The notes under the pieces were generated by a model. The model saw nothing but the letters and a program-made list of their open reading frames with translations, ran no database searches and was not told where the DNA came from. The translations under genes and the position numbers were made by a program. DNA of 64,000 nt from Agroathelia rolfsii (lineage: Eukaryota; Basidiomycota; Agaricomycetes; Amylocorticiales; Amylocorticiaceae), in assembly GCA_018343915.1 (NCBI GenBank), contig JABRWF010000006.1, positions 3,348,001-3,412,000 of the forward strand, given 5' to 3'. Of the stretch, positions 12,161 through 24,199 are shown one piece after another (positions within the stretch are counted from its first letter, which is position 1; every line of letters begins with the position of its first letter).

Positions 12161-14924
12161 ATCGGCTGTGTGGATGGCAGTGAATGTGGGTTGTTTTCAA
12201 TTCAGAAGAGAATTTGCGTTTTTGTTTAAATATATTTCTGAGTGGCCAATTCATTAGAATTTCCGGCATTCCATTGTTTTGAAACAAGGTTATGTCAGTA
12301 TTTTAGTTTCCACGAGTTTTTAATTATCGAGCTCACGAGAGAAATGTATCTTCTCTCCCAGACCTCAATTCATCATTTTATGACAATTATTTCCCCTTAT
12401 CGTGGTTACAAGTACAAACAAATGCATAAGTAGAATACAACGTAGATCTGTAGGAAAGTAAATCTTGACTTCTAGCCGTGAGTAGCAGAGCCTATGAATT
12501 CAACAAGTAGCCGCCGCTAATGCTATTTTTACCTGATCATGGGTAGTACTGTACTTACTAAAATAGGACAAATGAGACATCGTCCCAAGTTGCCGCTCAT
12601 GGTGATTATACTACAGAAGAAAATATTATCAATATCATGCTGGAGATAGAATCAGAGCTCGGAGTATCACGGGCCTTACAATGAATCGTCAGGGGAACCC
12701 TCATGAAATCACCGACACAACCTGTTAGTATTTGTCAAGATTTGAGCTCCAAGTGTCGAGCTCAAGCGAGAAATGTGCCCTTCTCCTTGATATTTCACTT
12801 TGTTGTCGTACTACTATTGGTAATTGTATCCTACTCGGGTATAAATACATGTTGCTACCCTCTATAATACGACATACGTTTGTAATCAATCTCAACCCAT
12901 TTTACCCATAGTGGAGCTCGCGAATTCAACAGTATCCACTACTAGCAGGAGCTTGATATTAGTGGAAGATTATTTATATCCAATCAAAGCAACTAGGCGC
13001 TTAAATCGAGGGCAGCTGATTACGCACGTGAACTGAAATATCAATGCTACTTCCATGTAAGGGACTGCGCTTCTTTCAGTGCGGCACATGACATGGGCTC
13101 AAAGTTCCTCATGGATCATTTTCTCCTGTCCCTCCGACACAGGATCACAAATGTTTTGTGCTATACTAATTTTGAAATGCTCTGTGCTCTTAAGACCGCT
13201 TATCTACCAGTATAATCGAGATCCTAATAACTGAGGATTTGCTTTTCGTGTGTACAATGACATCTAGGCTAGGGCCTTTTTGCAGCATACGCTGACCCTC
13301 CACTCACAAGTGATGCACGGTGAAGTAGTGCACCAGCTGGCGACTGGGCTCCATCTTCCATTTTTCTCTGTACCATCAAGGCCTAAGAAAGTAGCTCAAT
13401 GATTGTACTAGGAATAATAATTATATCTAAGGTGAATGCAGTCATGCATTGGTATGAGCATGAATAAGAATAATAAACGTGCAGGAGTACAGGATTGTAA
13501 CCTGGCAGCTGACATCGAGCACCACACTGACAGCACAAAGCGCCATTACGCCGCCGTAAGAAGCTCGTGTGATGCTCCCAGCAAATTCCTGCTAACCATA
13601 TGAGGACTTCTCAATACAGCTTTCTTGGAAGATGACCCACAAATCGATCGGAAGGTCCTCCATATCAAGTGACGGTCAGAAAGGATAACCGAGACCCTGG
13701 TCTAGCCTGAGTCAGTAAGGAAAACGTTGATATGCGGCAATCCGATTTGCGGAGTTAGGATCTTGATACCGGTGAAAATACTTGCACGATGGATTAGTAT
13801 AGGCGAATGTCAGTACTTCATAATGTATATCGTTGAATGCACTAGTTATATTTCATCTAAATCATAGATTATGCAAGCATAGTACAGTAATATAATGCGT
13901 AGATGCATACCAAAGAGCTTGATGGCAGTCTGACATGTATGAACCAGACCATCCAACATCCTAAGACGGAATGGTAATTTATGTCACACGCACGTATATA
14001 CCAATAACTACTAAACTGGTGTGATGTTGTTTTCCTTGATATCAGAGATACTACAGTTTTTTGCTCCGTGTTTTACCTGATGTCTCAAACTAGAATTAAA
14101 ATATAATAATCCGAGACGACGAGTATCTGGTAGCGGTACAACAATTTGCCTGTGTAGGTAGAATTGAAAGAGATCTTGAATCCATCGTTAGTGGCTCTTC
14201 CAGGAGAGAGGGGCCTGATCAACAGGACAAGGAAAATATGGAGGGTTTGAAAGGGGAGATAGGAGAGGAATAACAAGAACAGCAAGTCTAACGGGCATAG
14301 TATAATCGGTGGACACAACGGCGGAGATAGTAATTATAATAAGAACATTACGAGCAGGGCAATGAGGACGGAAAAACCAGCAGGAGTGACGGGGATAGTG
14401 AGTATGGCAAGGGAAGCAATGAAGACAAGGGATCCAAAGATGACGAGGGCAGCAGCAGCAAAGTCGGCATGGACAATAAGGACAACATCAGTGATATGAA
14501 TGGCAAAGACATAAGGAGGCAGAAGTCATATAAGCAGCGACGGCGACGTAGGCGGTAATGGAGATGAGGGATCGGACGTCATTGAAAACGGTGTGGGCAG
14601 TATTGATAGCTAGGATGATATGGATAGTGGCACGATAGAAATGACAGGGCTCGTGAGGGCTTGATGGTGTGAGGACCACTGGCAGGCCATCATAGGATGT
14701 TCCTGTTCTATTGAGCTAGCGACCGCACTTACAAGTACCGGGGACTAGATTCTTCTAGGTGTCAGAATGTGATTGTTTGAACTTGAAGTCCGAGTCTTAG
14801 AGTGCATCGTGTTCACAACAGAGGTTATGCAAGCTGCAGTAAATTACGCATCATCGCATCGTCGCTGCGCAATGCTCAGATTTTATGTCTTAGCGGAGCT
14901 GAAATGCGATAACCTCGTCTTCGG
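12161..14924. other. Intergenic region, possible membrane-protein remnant
   Basis: Nothing is called between 12161 and 14080. On the minus strand at about 14680-14090 two adjacent frames encode strongly hydrophobic segments (Val/Leu/Ala/Ile-rich stretches of roughly 20 residues), which could be parts of a multi-span membrane protein or its remnant. The frames do not join through obvious introns and no family is recognised, so no gene is called. Confidence 0.35.
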
Positions 14925-15645
14925 CCCGTGCTTGGGTACTAAGCAGTGAGAGAGCGAGAGAAGGATTAAGGAGTATACGGTTGGGGCGAAAGCGCGTAGT
15001 GCTTTCCGAGCCCGGCCGGATAGAGACCTACGGGGAGATCGGGGTGAGCTGAGATGGGCGGGATGGATCCACCTCACCACCTCATTTCCCGCAGTCAACT
15101 ACCAGGCCGTGCTAAATGAAAGGAAGGAAACAAGGAAACAGGGGAAGGAAAGAGAAGGGGTGAAGTAGTTGGTGTGTTGAGATGATGTGATATTTGCGAG
15201 GTGCATGCTCATTTTATGTATTAAAAACTTTTACCTGTCGTCGATACAGCTCTTAGCTTGTTGTATAGGTGGACGGCTTGAACAGGAATGACATCCAAAA
15301 GAGTGAAAGATACATGCGGCGATGGTATCTAATCAAGGCACAAAGGAGGAAGGTAGCGAATAGAAGGATGGCTGAGGATGGTGAGTCGAAGTCCGAATTG
15401 ATAGTCAGGTGTTTAAGGTAAAAGCCCACGAGGTCGGATAACGCTGGAGGAGACGAGCATGAAGAGGGTGAGGTAGGTAGGTGAACTTGAACTTGAATGA
15501 GCGAGAGTGGTAGGTGCTGGCAGCTGCAGAGGGAGTGTGTACAGCTGTCAGCGCTGTTGGCACGGGACGCGCAGGCCAAAGACACCGCTTTGCGCCGACG
15601 TTGTGTTTCCTTGGTGTAAAACACCCAGTTTCGAAATGTGGATTG
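14925..15645. repeat. Dispersed repeat, copy 1 (about 0.7 kb)
   Basis: This segment shares two long blocks, in the same order and orientation, with 25640-26100. One block is around 15000-15110 (pivot TACCAGGCCGTGCTA) and one around 15570-15630 (pivot GCGCAGGCCAAAGA, then ACCGCTTTGCGCCGA). The interval between the blocks is longer here. Both copies have minus-strand frames with related peptides over the second block, so the repeat may once have been coding, but no transposase or known motif is visible. Edges are approximate. Confidence 0.65.
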
Positions 15646-16931
15646 TAATTCTTCCAAGTTTCGGCCACACGCGTGAAATTTTTCAAGTTATTGGTCCGCG
15701 TTACAAAGCGTCCGAGTCCACCCTCTCAGGCCTTCCTTCAAGTTGCTGTGTCCATTACAATCTACCTATTACATCCTCTCGTCCTAGCTTCATGGTCTGG
15801 GATTATTGCTTCACGGAACCTGTGCAATCTTTAAAATGCCGTCACCACATCCCTATCTTGCCTTACTGGCTTAAACATGACTATTTATTGGTATCTTTTG
15901 ATCACCTATAATCGTAGGGCTGGTCTTGACTCGTCAAAGTAAAGTAATACCCTCTTCGTTTCTATAAAGTTCAAAGTAAATGCATTCCGTTTGTGCAGCC
16001 AACTACTAGTTTATTGTTGTACTCGGCACATACTTCGTGTTCTTATAATAATAAGCCCTCTTACAATCGGCTTGGAAGTCACGGATGCACTCACTTCTAG
16101 TCCAACAGCTCTCTGTCCGTCAAAGCATGGAGATTATTATCATTCCATCCTTTCTCTGAAGGTGCGTTTACTCTCACTTCCAAATGATTTAATAAGGCGC
16201 TACCAATATTGTAGTTCCTGCTAATACTGTACTGGTAGATTTTGTCGGGTAATTTATACCTTTCGTGAATCCAGCTTTATCTGACTGATCAGCTTGTAAT
16301 TTGCACATCGTATGCATGAGTATATCATTTATTATAAATGAAGTTCTGGCTCATTGGATTTTTCACGTCATTTGTCTTTGGTTTCACCTTTGTCCTTTGA
16401 AAGGTGGCGGGTCACGTGCCTTTCAATGACTGGGTATAACCAATAACTTCTGACATGAAAATACAGCGTGACTAACCATGCTGACAGAATTCCGACAGAT
16501 CAATATCATAAGTCGGTTTTTGCCTCCAATTACTATCTTTATCCCTGTAGCCTTCGGACCATAAGATCTTGATTATGCCATATGATCGACATATTTCTGG
16601 CTTAATCAAAAGTTCCTATTCAAGAATCTAGTCATTTGCATGGGAAAACAATTCCTACCCACACCTGACTAGTCAAGCACTCGGGCCGCCAAATTCTATC
16701 ATAGTATGATGTTCTCTCTACTTCTTAGCAGCTACAGAGGCGCTTACTATTGACAGCGGTCACAGTCATCAACAACTTTCTTGCCGCTATATGAATTTTC
16801 GCTTGACAAGATAAGACAAGATAAACTATATTAGTTTTGTTTGTCGTTCACCCCGTTTGATCGCATATCTGTTTCTGATATAAAAATCCCAGCAATGTAG
16901 ATATTTGACTCCAGTCCCATCGACCCCACTC
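15646..16931. other. Intergenic region, promoter of P450 gene 1
   Basis: No gene is seen. The right end holds the promoter of the P450 gene at 16932, with a TATA-type box listed separately. The rest is AT-rich without recognisable motifs. Confidence 0.5.
16879..16886 (+). promoter_or_regulatory. TATA-type box of P450 gene 1
   Basis: TATAAAAA lies 46-53 bp upstream of the chosen ATG at 16932, a plausible distance for a fungal core promoter with a very short leader. No experimental start is known. Confidence 0.45.
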
Positions 16932-19123
16932 ATGACTTCACTGAAAGGCCTCTGTGCTGCAACTGCTCTTCTTGTCTTATGTACTTTTTACCTGTGGAAA
17001 CATAGAACTAAGTTTTGCGACAATTCAAAGCTGCCACCCGGACCACGCGGTATTCCAATCTTCGGCAATTACTTCCAGATACCGATTCTTCGTCCTCATC
17101 CTAAAGTATTGAGTAAAGGACACTGAAGTGTACATGAATATTTCTCTGAAATACCATTTATTAGTTTCTGGAGTGGGCAAGACAATACGGAGAAGTTTTT
17201 TCTCTCCATCTCGGACCACAGACTGTTGTTGTCTTAAATTCTTCTCGAGCTGCAGACGAAGTACTTGGGAACAGGAGTAAGATATACTCCAGTCGTGTCT
17301 CGCCGCACGTTGTACATGATTTAATGAGTGCTGGCTCGAGACCCGTATTTTTGCCATATGGGGAAGAGTGGAAGGTATCAATAGTCACATATGCATCTAA
17401 CTTCAAAAAGCAAAGAAACTGATTTTACGTTACGTGTAGGTTGCACGAAAAACACTCCAAGGAGCTCTAGGTCCCGTCCCTTCGAAGAAATTACGAAAAA
17501 TGCAAGAATTAGAATCAAGGGTCCTGATGTGGGATCTTATGATGCACGGTGATCAGAGTCTTCTAGAAGAGACCACTCCTGTTGGAGGAACAGAAAACCA
17601 AGGCCAAGAAATACCGGACAAACACTGGTTTTCATTGATTCGTCGTTATGTATGATTTTCCTGATTTTCCAATGAATCCTCCCCCCTCTTCTCACTGCAT
17701 CTTATTAGGCATCCAGTGTGCAAATGATCCATATTTATGGCAAGCGCTTGAATAGGAGTTCCGATAACGAACGAATGTCAGCAAACTTTTTCATTGCTTG
17801 ATTTCGGCATCCTGAAACATTATCTTAGGCATAAGATATATGATGTCATGTCTACCTTAGCAAACCATGCCACACCAGGAAGTCACTAGTGGGCATCTTA
17901 CATATAACAGTCTTCAGAAATGATGGGTGCTAACAAATTACCTAGTGTCGAAATCTTCCCTGTTTTGCGGAAATTGCCCGAGCTACTTGCACCGTGGCGA
18001 ACCTTAGGAAACAAATTACACAAATGGTGAGTCCTTATCTGATTATCTCGGTCTCAACACTTTAATCACGCTACGGGCTTTTTACATAGGGAAATGGAGC
18101 TATGGGGAGGGTTACTACAAGAATGCAAAGATGATATTGCGAATGGAAAGAACTTGAACTCCTTCATTTCTTCTTATCTTCGGCAAAGAAGTGAAGCCGG
18201 ATACCCTGATGCACCCGGAAAGGGAATAACGATGGATGGATGGATCAAAGACCTATTGCTAGCTTACGTTGCTGCCACTCCACTCGAAGCCGGCTCCGAT
18301 ACAACTTCCAACGCCATCGAAACTTTTATTCTCTTCATGCTCAGCCATCCCCATGTATTGCGCCGTGCCCGTGAAGAAATGGATGCAGTTGTCGGAGATG
18401 ATCGGATGCCCGACTTTGAGGACGAGAATAAACTCCCTTATCTTATTGCTTGTATTAAGGAGACACTACGTCGAAGACCCCCAATTATCATGGGCGAGTT
18501 ATTTGTGCTCACATTTTCATGGCTTATAAATAAACGGACCAAATATCCAGGAATACCTCATCGTGCTGATGAAGACGGCTGGTATGAAGGTATGTTTATC
18601 CCAAAGGGCACCATGATAATTGGGAACATATGGGCAATACACATGGACCCGTGCAAATTTCCCAACCCCATGGCATTTGATCCCGAACGTTATCTGGAGG
18701 AAGATGGCAGTATTCGCCGGGAAAGTGGGCGTGAAAGCCACGAAAGATCCTAGTACGTGCCTGACGTGATGCTTCACTAGGTTCTCATCTCTAATGACCA
18801 ACGTTAGCTATACATTTGGTTGGGGACGTCGCTTCTGCCAAGGATCTTACATTGCAGAGGCATCGCTGTTCATTGTGCTTTCTCGGATCATCTGGGGCAT
18901 CGACCTCCAGGCCCCCGTTAACCCTGTTTCAAAGAAGCCTGTTATACCGGACATAAATAACGAGGAAGCAACGTTTTCCACAGGTTTTATCAGCGTTGTA
19001 AAAGCGTTCCGGGCCATCTTCCGTCCGCGCTCACCAAAAAAGGCGGCAATTATTCAGAAGGCGTTTGAGGAAGCACAAAGTGAGTGGGAGGTGCTTGATT
19101 TAGAGCAGGATGTCCGAGCCTGA
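16932..19123 (+). CDS. Cytochrome P450 monooxygenase, tandem copy 1, nine exons
   Basis: Heme-thiolate monooxygenase, probably anchored in the endoplasmic reticulum. Exons: 16932-17105, 17165-17374, 17440-17649, 17709-17776, 17829-17888, 17946-18026, 18090-18493, 18551-18752, 18808-19123; 574 residues. Seen: an N-terminal hydrophobic anchor (residues about 5-22), the LPPGPRGIPIFGN hinge, the I-helix AGSDTT (335-340), ExxR at Glu392-Arg395, FDPERY, and the heme loop FGWGRRFCQG with Cys480. The start ATG at 16932 matches that of copy 2. Intron 7 begins with GC instead of GT (18494); copy 2 has GT there. All sequence signatures needed for activity are present. Substrate unknown; fungal P450s of this kind are often in secondary or xenobiotic metabolism. 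Copy 2 follows about 0.95 kb downstream in the same direction. Confidence 0.93.
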
Positions 19124-20067
19124 GTTATGGATCGGACCACCCTGAAGGAAGATTCTTTATTATAGCAGTATCAGTGTGTTTTTCCAATGTATAAAATCCA
19201 TCCATTACACTTGAATGATATACACCGAGCAATCTAAGCAAAACAAGAGTCTTACCATATAATAATGACGCTGCGTGGTAGGTTGGGTTTTAGAATTCAG
19301 TGCTTTTATGCGATGATAAATTCGTGGCCATCATCTCGAATTCCTATAATTCTGTTATCATGAGCTTACTCTTTGTAACTGTTGCAAAATTCAGGATGGG
19401 CTGCATAGAGCTGTATCACTCTGCTCATGAGTTGGCTTGCATAGCACGATCCATCTCCAATCCAGATTCTACATAAATGAGTCCATGACATGCGCCTCGA
19501 CTACCGAAATTCGCGTATATTCAAGTCGGAGCGCACCTGACCGCTATAGTTAATTCAGAAGTTAGGGTGCTCATTTAACTTAACGGCATCGAGATTATCT
19601 TGACTAGCAGTAGACTAATTGCACTACAACGATAGGCCTTGACAGCTTGACAGGTCGTCCTCTACCCTTGCTTAATAGCTTGATTCCTTTAGGTGTTTCA
19701 AGACTCTGCCTGAATACTTACCCCCACCCGGTAGAAGTGTAACCCGAGCAAAAGCTCGGTGTGTAATCTAGTCAATCGCATAAGCAAACAGCTTGCCTGA
19801 CTAGATCCCAGGGTCGCTGGTACCGTACACCGCAGGGTCATATCTGCAAGCGGCTCCGACAGCATTTAACACTAACTGCACCCACCCTCGTAGACCGCTT
19901 CCCCGGCATGAAATAGAATATTCTAATATATTTTTCAGTGCTCCTTGACGATGGAATATGCTACTTCGGTTTCATGTTTGGAGGGTCGCGTCAGACTGGG
20001 CATTTGCATTTCATGATAAAGGCCCCTGTGTTGAAACCAACTGGTCGAGCCCCCTCAATCACTATTC
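19124..20067. other. Spacer between the two P450 genes
   Basis: No gene is seen. At 19744-19759 a short hairpin reads CCGAGC-AAAA-GCTCGG, followed by a wider inverted repeat (CTAGTCA near 19770 with TGACTAG near 19800). The promoter of P450 copy 2 must lie at the right end, but no clear TATA box is visible. Confidence 0.5.
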
Positions 20068-22242
20068 ATGCTTTCACTGAAAGATTTTTGTGCTGCCATT
20101 ACTAGTACTCTTCTTTGTATCTTTTATCTGTGGAAATACAGAACCAAGTCAAATCGTACGAGGCTGCCGCCTGGGCCGTCTGGTATTCCAGTCTTTGGCA
20201 ATTACTTCCAGATACCTATCCTCCGACCGCATCCAAAGGCAATTGACCAATCTTCAAATATTAGTTGATACTCATCTAACGTATTCTGTCTTAGTTTCTC
20301 GAGTGGGCAAAACAATATGGAGAGATATTTTCTCTTCGACTTGGACCCCAAACTGTTGTCGTCCTCAACTCCTCTCACGCTGCCGACGAGCTACTTGGGA
20401 ACAGGAGCAAGATATATTCGAGTCGTGTTCCGCCACACATCGTACATGATCTGATGAGCGAAGGCTCGAGGCCCGTCTTCTTGCCCTATGGAGAAGAGTG
20501 GAAGGTATGATATAATGCTGGATCTTACATTTATCCGAAAAAGAGTATAAAAATATTGCATATAGGCTGCACGCAAGATGCTTCAAGGCGCCCTAGGCCC
20601 CATTCCCTCAAAAAAATTGCGGACTGTGCAAGAATTGGAATCGAGAGTCCTAATGTGGGATCTTATGATGCATAGGGATCAAAGTCTTTTGAAGACTAGT
20701 AGTGATGATGGTAGCGATAGAGAACCTCAGCCCCAAGAGATACTGGACAAGCATTGGTTCTCGTTGATCCGTCGTTATGTGAGCTTTGGGGCAATTTTTG
20801 AGTTTTTATTTTCTTACGGTACCTCATCAGGCAACTAGCGTGCAGCTAATCCACATCTATGGAAAGCGCCTGAATCAGAATACAGGAAATGTGCGAATGT
20901 TGGTAAACTTGTATATAACTTAATCTCAATGACTTGACAAATATCATAGGCATAAGATATATGATGCTATGTTTAACTTAGCAAACCACGGAACGCCGGG
21001 AAGTTACTTGTAAGTACTAAATATATCCTAATTTTCGAAATTGACAAATAGATATCATTTGTCTAGTGCTGATATCTTCCCTGTTTTGCGCAAACTCCCG
21101 GACTTACTTGCACCATGGCGAGCAGTAGGAAAAAGTCTACACAAATGGCAAGTTTTCTTCTTCTTCTTCTTCTCTTTGGGATAACAATTAAATATCAACT
21201 CTACATAGGGAGATGGACCTGTGGGGAGGCCTACTGCAGGAATGTAAGGATGATATTAGAAACGGAAGAAATCCAAATAGCTTCGTTTCTTCTTATCTCC
21301 AACAGCGGAGTGAAGCCGGATATCCTGATGTTCCAGGAAAGGGACTGACTGTAGATGGGTGGATTAAAGATACATTGTTGGCTTATGTGGCCGCCACTCC
21401 ACTTGAGGCAGGCTCTGATACAACCGCCATATCCATCGAAACCTTTATTCTTTTCATGCTCAGCCATCCCCAAGTATTACGCCGTATTCGCGAAGAAATG
21501 GATGCAATTGTCGGAGATAGTCGTATGCCTGACTTTGATGATGAGGGGAAACTTCCATATCTCACGGCTTGTATCAAGGAAACACTGCGGCGCAGACCTC
21601 CGGTGATCATGGGTATGTTTCTATTTCTCGCTTGCAGTATTGTAACTAGTAGCTAAATAGTTTGAATATCTAGGAATGCCGCATTCTGTCATCGAGGATG
21701 ATTGGTATGATAGCATGTTCATCCCAAAAGGCACTATGGTAATTGGGAACATATGGGCAATCCACATGGATCCGCGTAAGTTCCCTAACCCCTTGGCGTT
21801 TGATCCCGAAAGATATTTGGAGGAAGATAGTAGTATCCGACAGGAGGATGCATGTGAAAGTCGTGAACGACCTTAGTAAGTATTTAGTTGTCTCTACATC
21901 ATCTGTGGATTTCTAATTCAAATTAGCTATACGTTTGGCTGGGGGCGTCGCATCTGTCAGGGATCTTACATAGCAGAAGCGGCTTTATTTATTGTTCTTT
22001 CCCGGCTCGTCTGGGGTATAGACTTCCAGGCACCAGTAGATCCTGTTTCCAGAAAACCCATCATACCGGATATCAATGATGAAGAGGGGACTTTCACAAC
22101 AGGTACTATCAGCGCTGTCAAGACATTCCCAGTCGTATTTTGCCCACGTTCATCAGCGAAGGCAGCAATTATTCACAGGGCGTTTGAAGATACCCAGCGC
22201 GAATGGGAAATACTTGATTTAGAAAGAGACATACGAGTCTGA
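20068..22242 (+). CDS. Cytochrome P450 monooxygenase, tandem copy 2, nine exons
   Basis: Paralogue of the preceding gene with the same length (574 residues) and the same nine exons: 20068-20238, 20295-20504, 20566-20778, 20831-20898, 20950-21009, 21067-21147, 21209-21612, 21674-21875, 21927-22242. It has the membrane anchor, the Pro-rich hinge (LPPGPSGIPVFGN), I-helix AGSDTT, ExxR and the heme loop FGWGRRICQG with Cys480. Exon 3 is one codon longer and exon 1 one codon shorter than in copy 1. Two introns start with GC (20239 and 21148), each where copy 1 has GT. No stop or frameshift is present, so the gene should be functional if the GC-AG introns are spliced. Divergence is spread along the gene, so the duplication is not recent. 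Confidence 0.93.
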
Positions 22243-22825
22243 ACATTAAATCTAGAATAGTTGTGTATAACATAATCTGAGGAAGTGGATTAAAAGGGGT
22301 TGTAATCTAAGAGGGCATAGAGTCATCAGAACTGGATTTTACCTTCTTAAATGGTGGATGTGCCTTTTAAAAACTCCTTCCCTAACTATTACAGCTTTTC
22401 GTGAGGTTAACAAGGTAATATAGTGCCAGGTACCCTCGTTATCTGGACATAGTTGAGTCGTTATTGGCACCATTCTTTCTCTTAGGGATATAAGGCTTCT
22501 GGCTGATCTTGGAGAAGAGAGAAAAGTAATGTTCACTACCAGGCGGTGCTGAGTAATAAGCATGTTGTAATGATCGATGGTGTGAACAGCATTTCCAACT
22601 TCTGATTACCCACAATGTGGAATAGTTATACGTGCGCAAGCGCAGGGCTTGGTACCCTTGAGCTGGGGGATTTGACAGGTAAACGCTATATGTTAGAGGA
22701 CAATCCGTTTATAAATTCGATTACCGGGAGCTTACAGGAACTGATCAACGTTCTCAACCCCTACTAACATGCGCTGGTCCAAAACCCATTTCCTCATGGT
22801 ACACTCCGACTCGTTTCCGGGTCTC
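22243..22825. other. Intergenic region downstream of P450 copy 2
   Basis: Holds the 3' flank of P450 copy 2. No gene or repeat is recognised before the solo LTR that starts at 22826. Confidence 0.5.
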
Positions 22826-23198
22826 TGTCAAGACCACCGGCAGGGGGTCGAGTCCACCCGGCCACTGTGAGGTCAATAGCGGATCAGATGGGGAAACGGA
22901 GCCAGGTCCGGGCCTAATACGTTCAGTCGGCAATCACGAGTGTGGGTGCAAGAGGGAAATAGAATAGAATAACAACGAGTGACTAATGTAGGAGCGAGGA
23001 GTGAATATTAAATAAGGAATCAGAGAGAGCGGAGTGACTAGCAAATGAGTGCGTGCGCGTCAAACAAACGAGTGTGTATGTGCGACGAAATGGACGGTCT
23101 GGATGAAGACCACGTATGCATCCGTGTCTCCCTCTAGGGTGACCTCCCTCGGTGTCGTCCTCGATGGGCTGCGCCCGGTCGGTTATCGGTCCGTAACA
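22826..23198. mobile_element. Solo LTR (373 bp) with 5 bp target duplication GTCTC
   Basis: The segment begins TGTCAAGACC and ends TCCGTAACA, the TG...CA ends of an LTR, and is flanked on both sides by GTCTC (22821-22825 and 23199-23203). It is much richer in G and C than the LTRs of the right-hand island and shows no sign of the C-to-T decay seen there, so it belongs to a different, probably younger family. No internal retrotransposon sequence remains, which fits LTR-LTR recombination. Confidence 0.88.
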
Positions 23199-23581
23199 GT
23201 CTCAGGCTGTAAAGTGTAGATGCAATGCCCGGGACCAATTTCCAAGTCCAACACCTCTGTTTACGTTTTTGAATGGCTGATGTGACTCTTTCATGTCCCG
23301 GGGACCAGAGGAATTAGTTCAAGGCACTTAAGGCCAACTCTTATCAGGCCAAATACAAGGAAAACAGGAATCAACAATAGCAGAAAAGTTAGTTGTTGTG
23401 GTCCAAAATTGCAGCAATCATACTCTCAAAAAAGGAATTCACGTAGCAGCTATCTCCCGGCCTTGAAAAACCAGTAAAAATGATTGCCATTATATTTTCT
23501 GCATAACCTGTTATATTCAAATAGATCATAATGCTACACCAGCAAGATAATCTATAATTCAATGACTATTTGAGTCTGTGA

Positions 23582-24199
23582 CTAGTAGGCAGGGGCTGAG
23601 ACAATCTCGAAGATATTATTCAGAGGGTACTGAGGTGGGGAACCCGTAGCAGTCAACTGCTGATACTTGATCTGCAAAAGCACAAAGTTTTAAGCACAAC
23701 TGCCAAATACTATTTGACAAGATTGTCCTTACCTGCCCGTAGGGCTCATCGGGAGCAACCCAGCCCTTCGACTGGTCCTGAGTGGTTATGCTAAAGAGAT
23801 ATTGTGCAAGTATCTCATCTTCAGCAAGAAAAAACTCGTTAATTACATATAACGATTTTCACCGTGCTGTGGGACAGCTTCAATATGCCAATTCTCAGGT
23901 TGGGCCATCCCTAGGAGGAGAACTGCAAAGACTGAGTCCTGTATACTGGCGGCTGGGCCGCCTCCGGCTTTCAGATTATAACCGTTAGAGTCTGCTTTTT
24001 CAATCTTCCACTAACGCGCTCAAAAAGTAAATAATCATGGCCCCGAACTAGTACAAGAACTGACCTTAGGGTCTTCAACCCTTGAAGGAAGTAAGAGTAC
24101 ACGCTTTGGTAGGAGTGTCAGACCTTCCACATTGTTACGGCCGACAGCATTGCCAGCCGCAACGTTTCGGATAATATAGGTTCCAGATTCAAGGGGCAT
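23582..24199 (-). CDS. Beta-trefoil serine protease inhibitor, I66 (cnispin-like) family
   Basis: Small cytosolic protein of 148 residues. Exons 24199-24065, 24010-23847, 23790-23733 and 23671-23582 join in frame (phases 0, 2, 0). Recognised from the family pattern: start LESGTYIIRN, then LLPKRVLLLP, NWHIEAVPQHGEN in the centre, WVAPDEPYGQI, and the final PPQYPLNNIFEIV. Mushroom inhibitors of this type (for example from Clitocybe nebularis) block trypsin-like proteases and are thought to act in defence against animals or in control of endogenous proteases; that is family knowledge, not shown here. There is no signal peptide, as is usual for the family. It lies between the P450 pair and GH5 copy 2. 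The I66 family is typical of Agaricomycetes and is the best taxonomic marker in the window. Confidence 0.88.

Noticed and set aside
14085..14679. Hydrophobic minus-strand frames that look like membrane spans
   Set aside because: Neighbouring frames do not connect through plausible introns and no family is recognised; could be chance composition.
22691..23198. A longer LTR starting at TGTTAGAGG (22691)
   Set aside because: The flanks CTATA and GTCTC do not match, whereas starting at 22826 gives exact GTCTC duplications.
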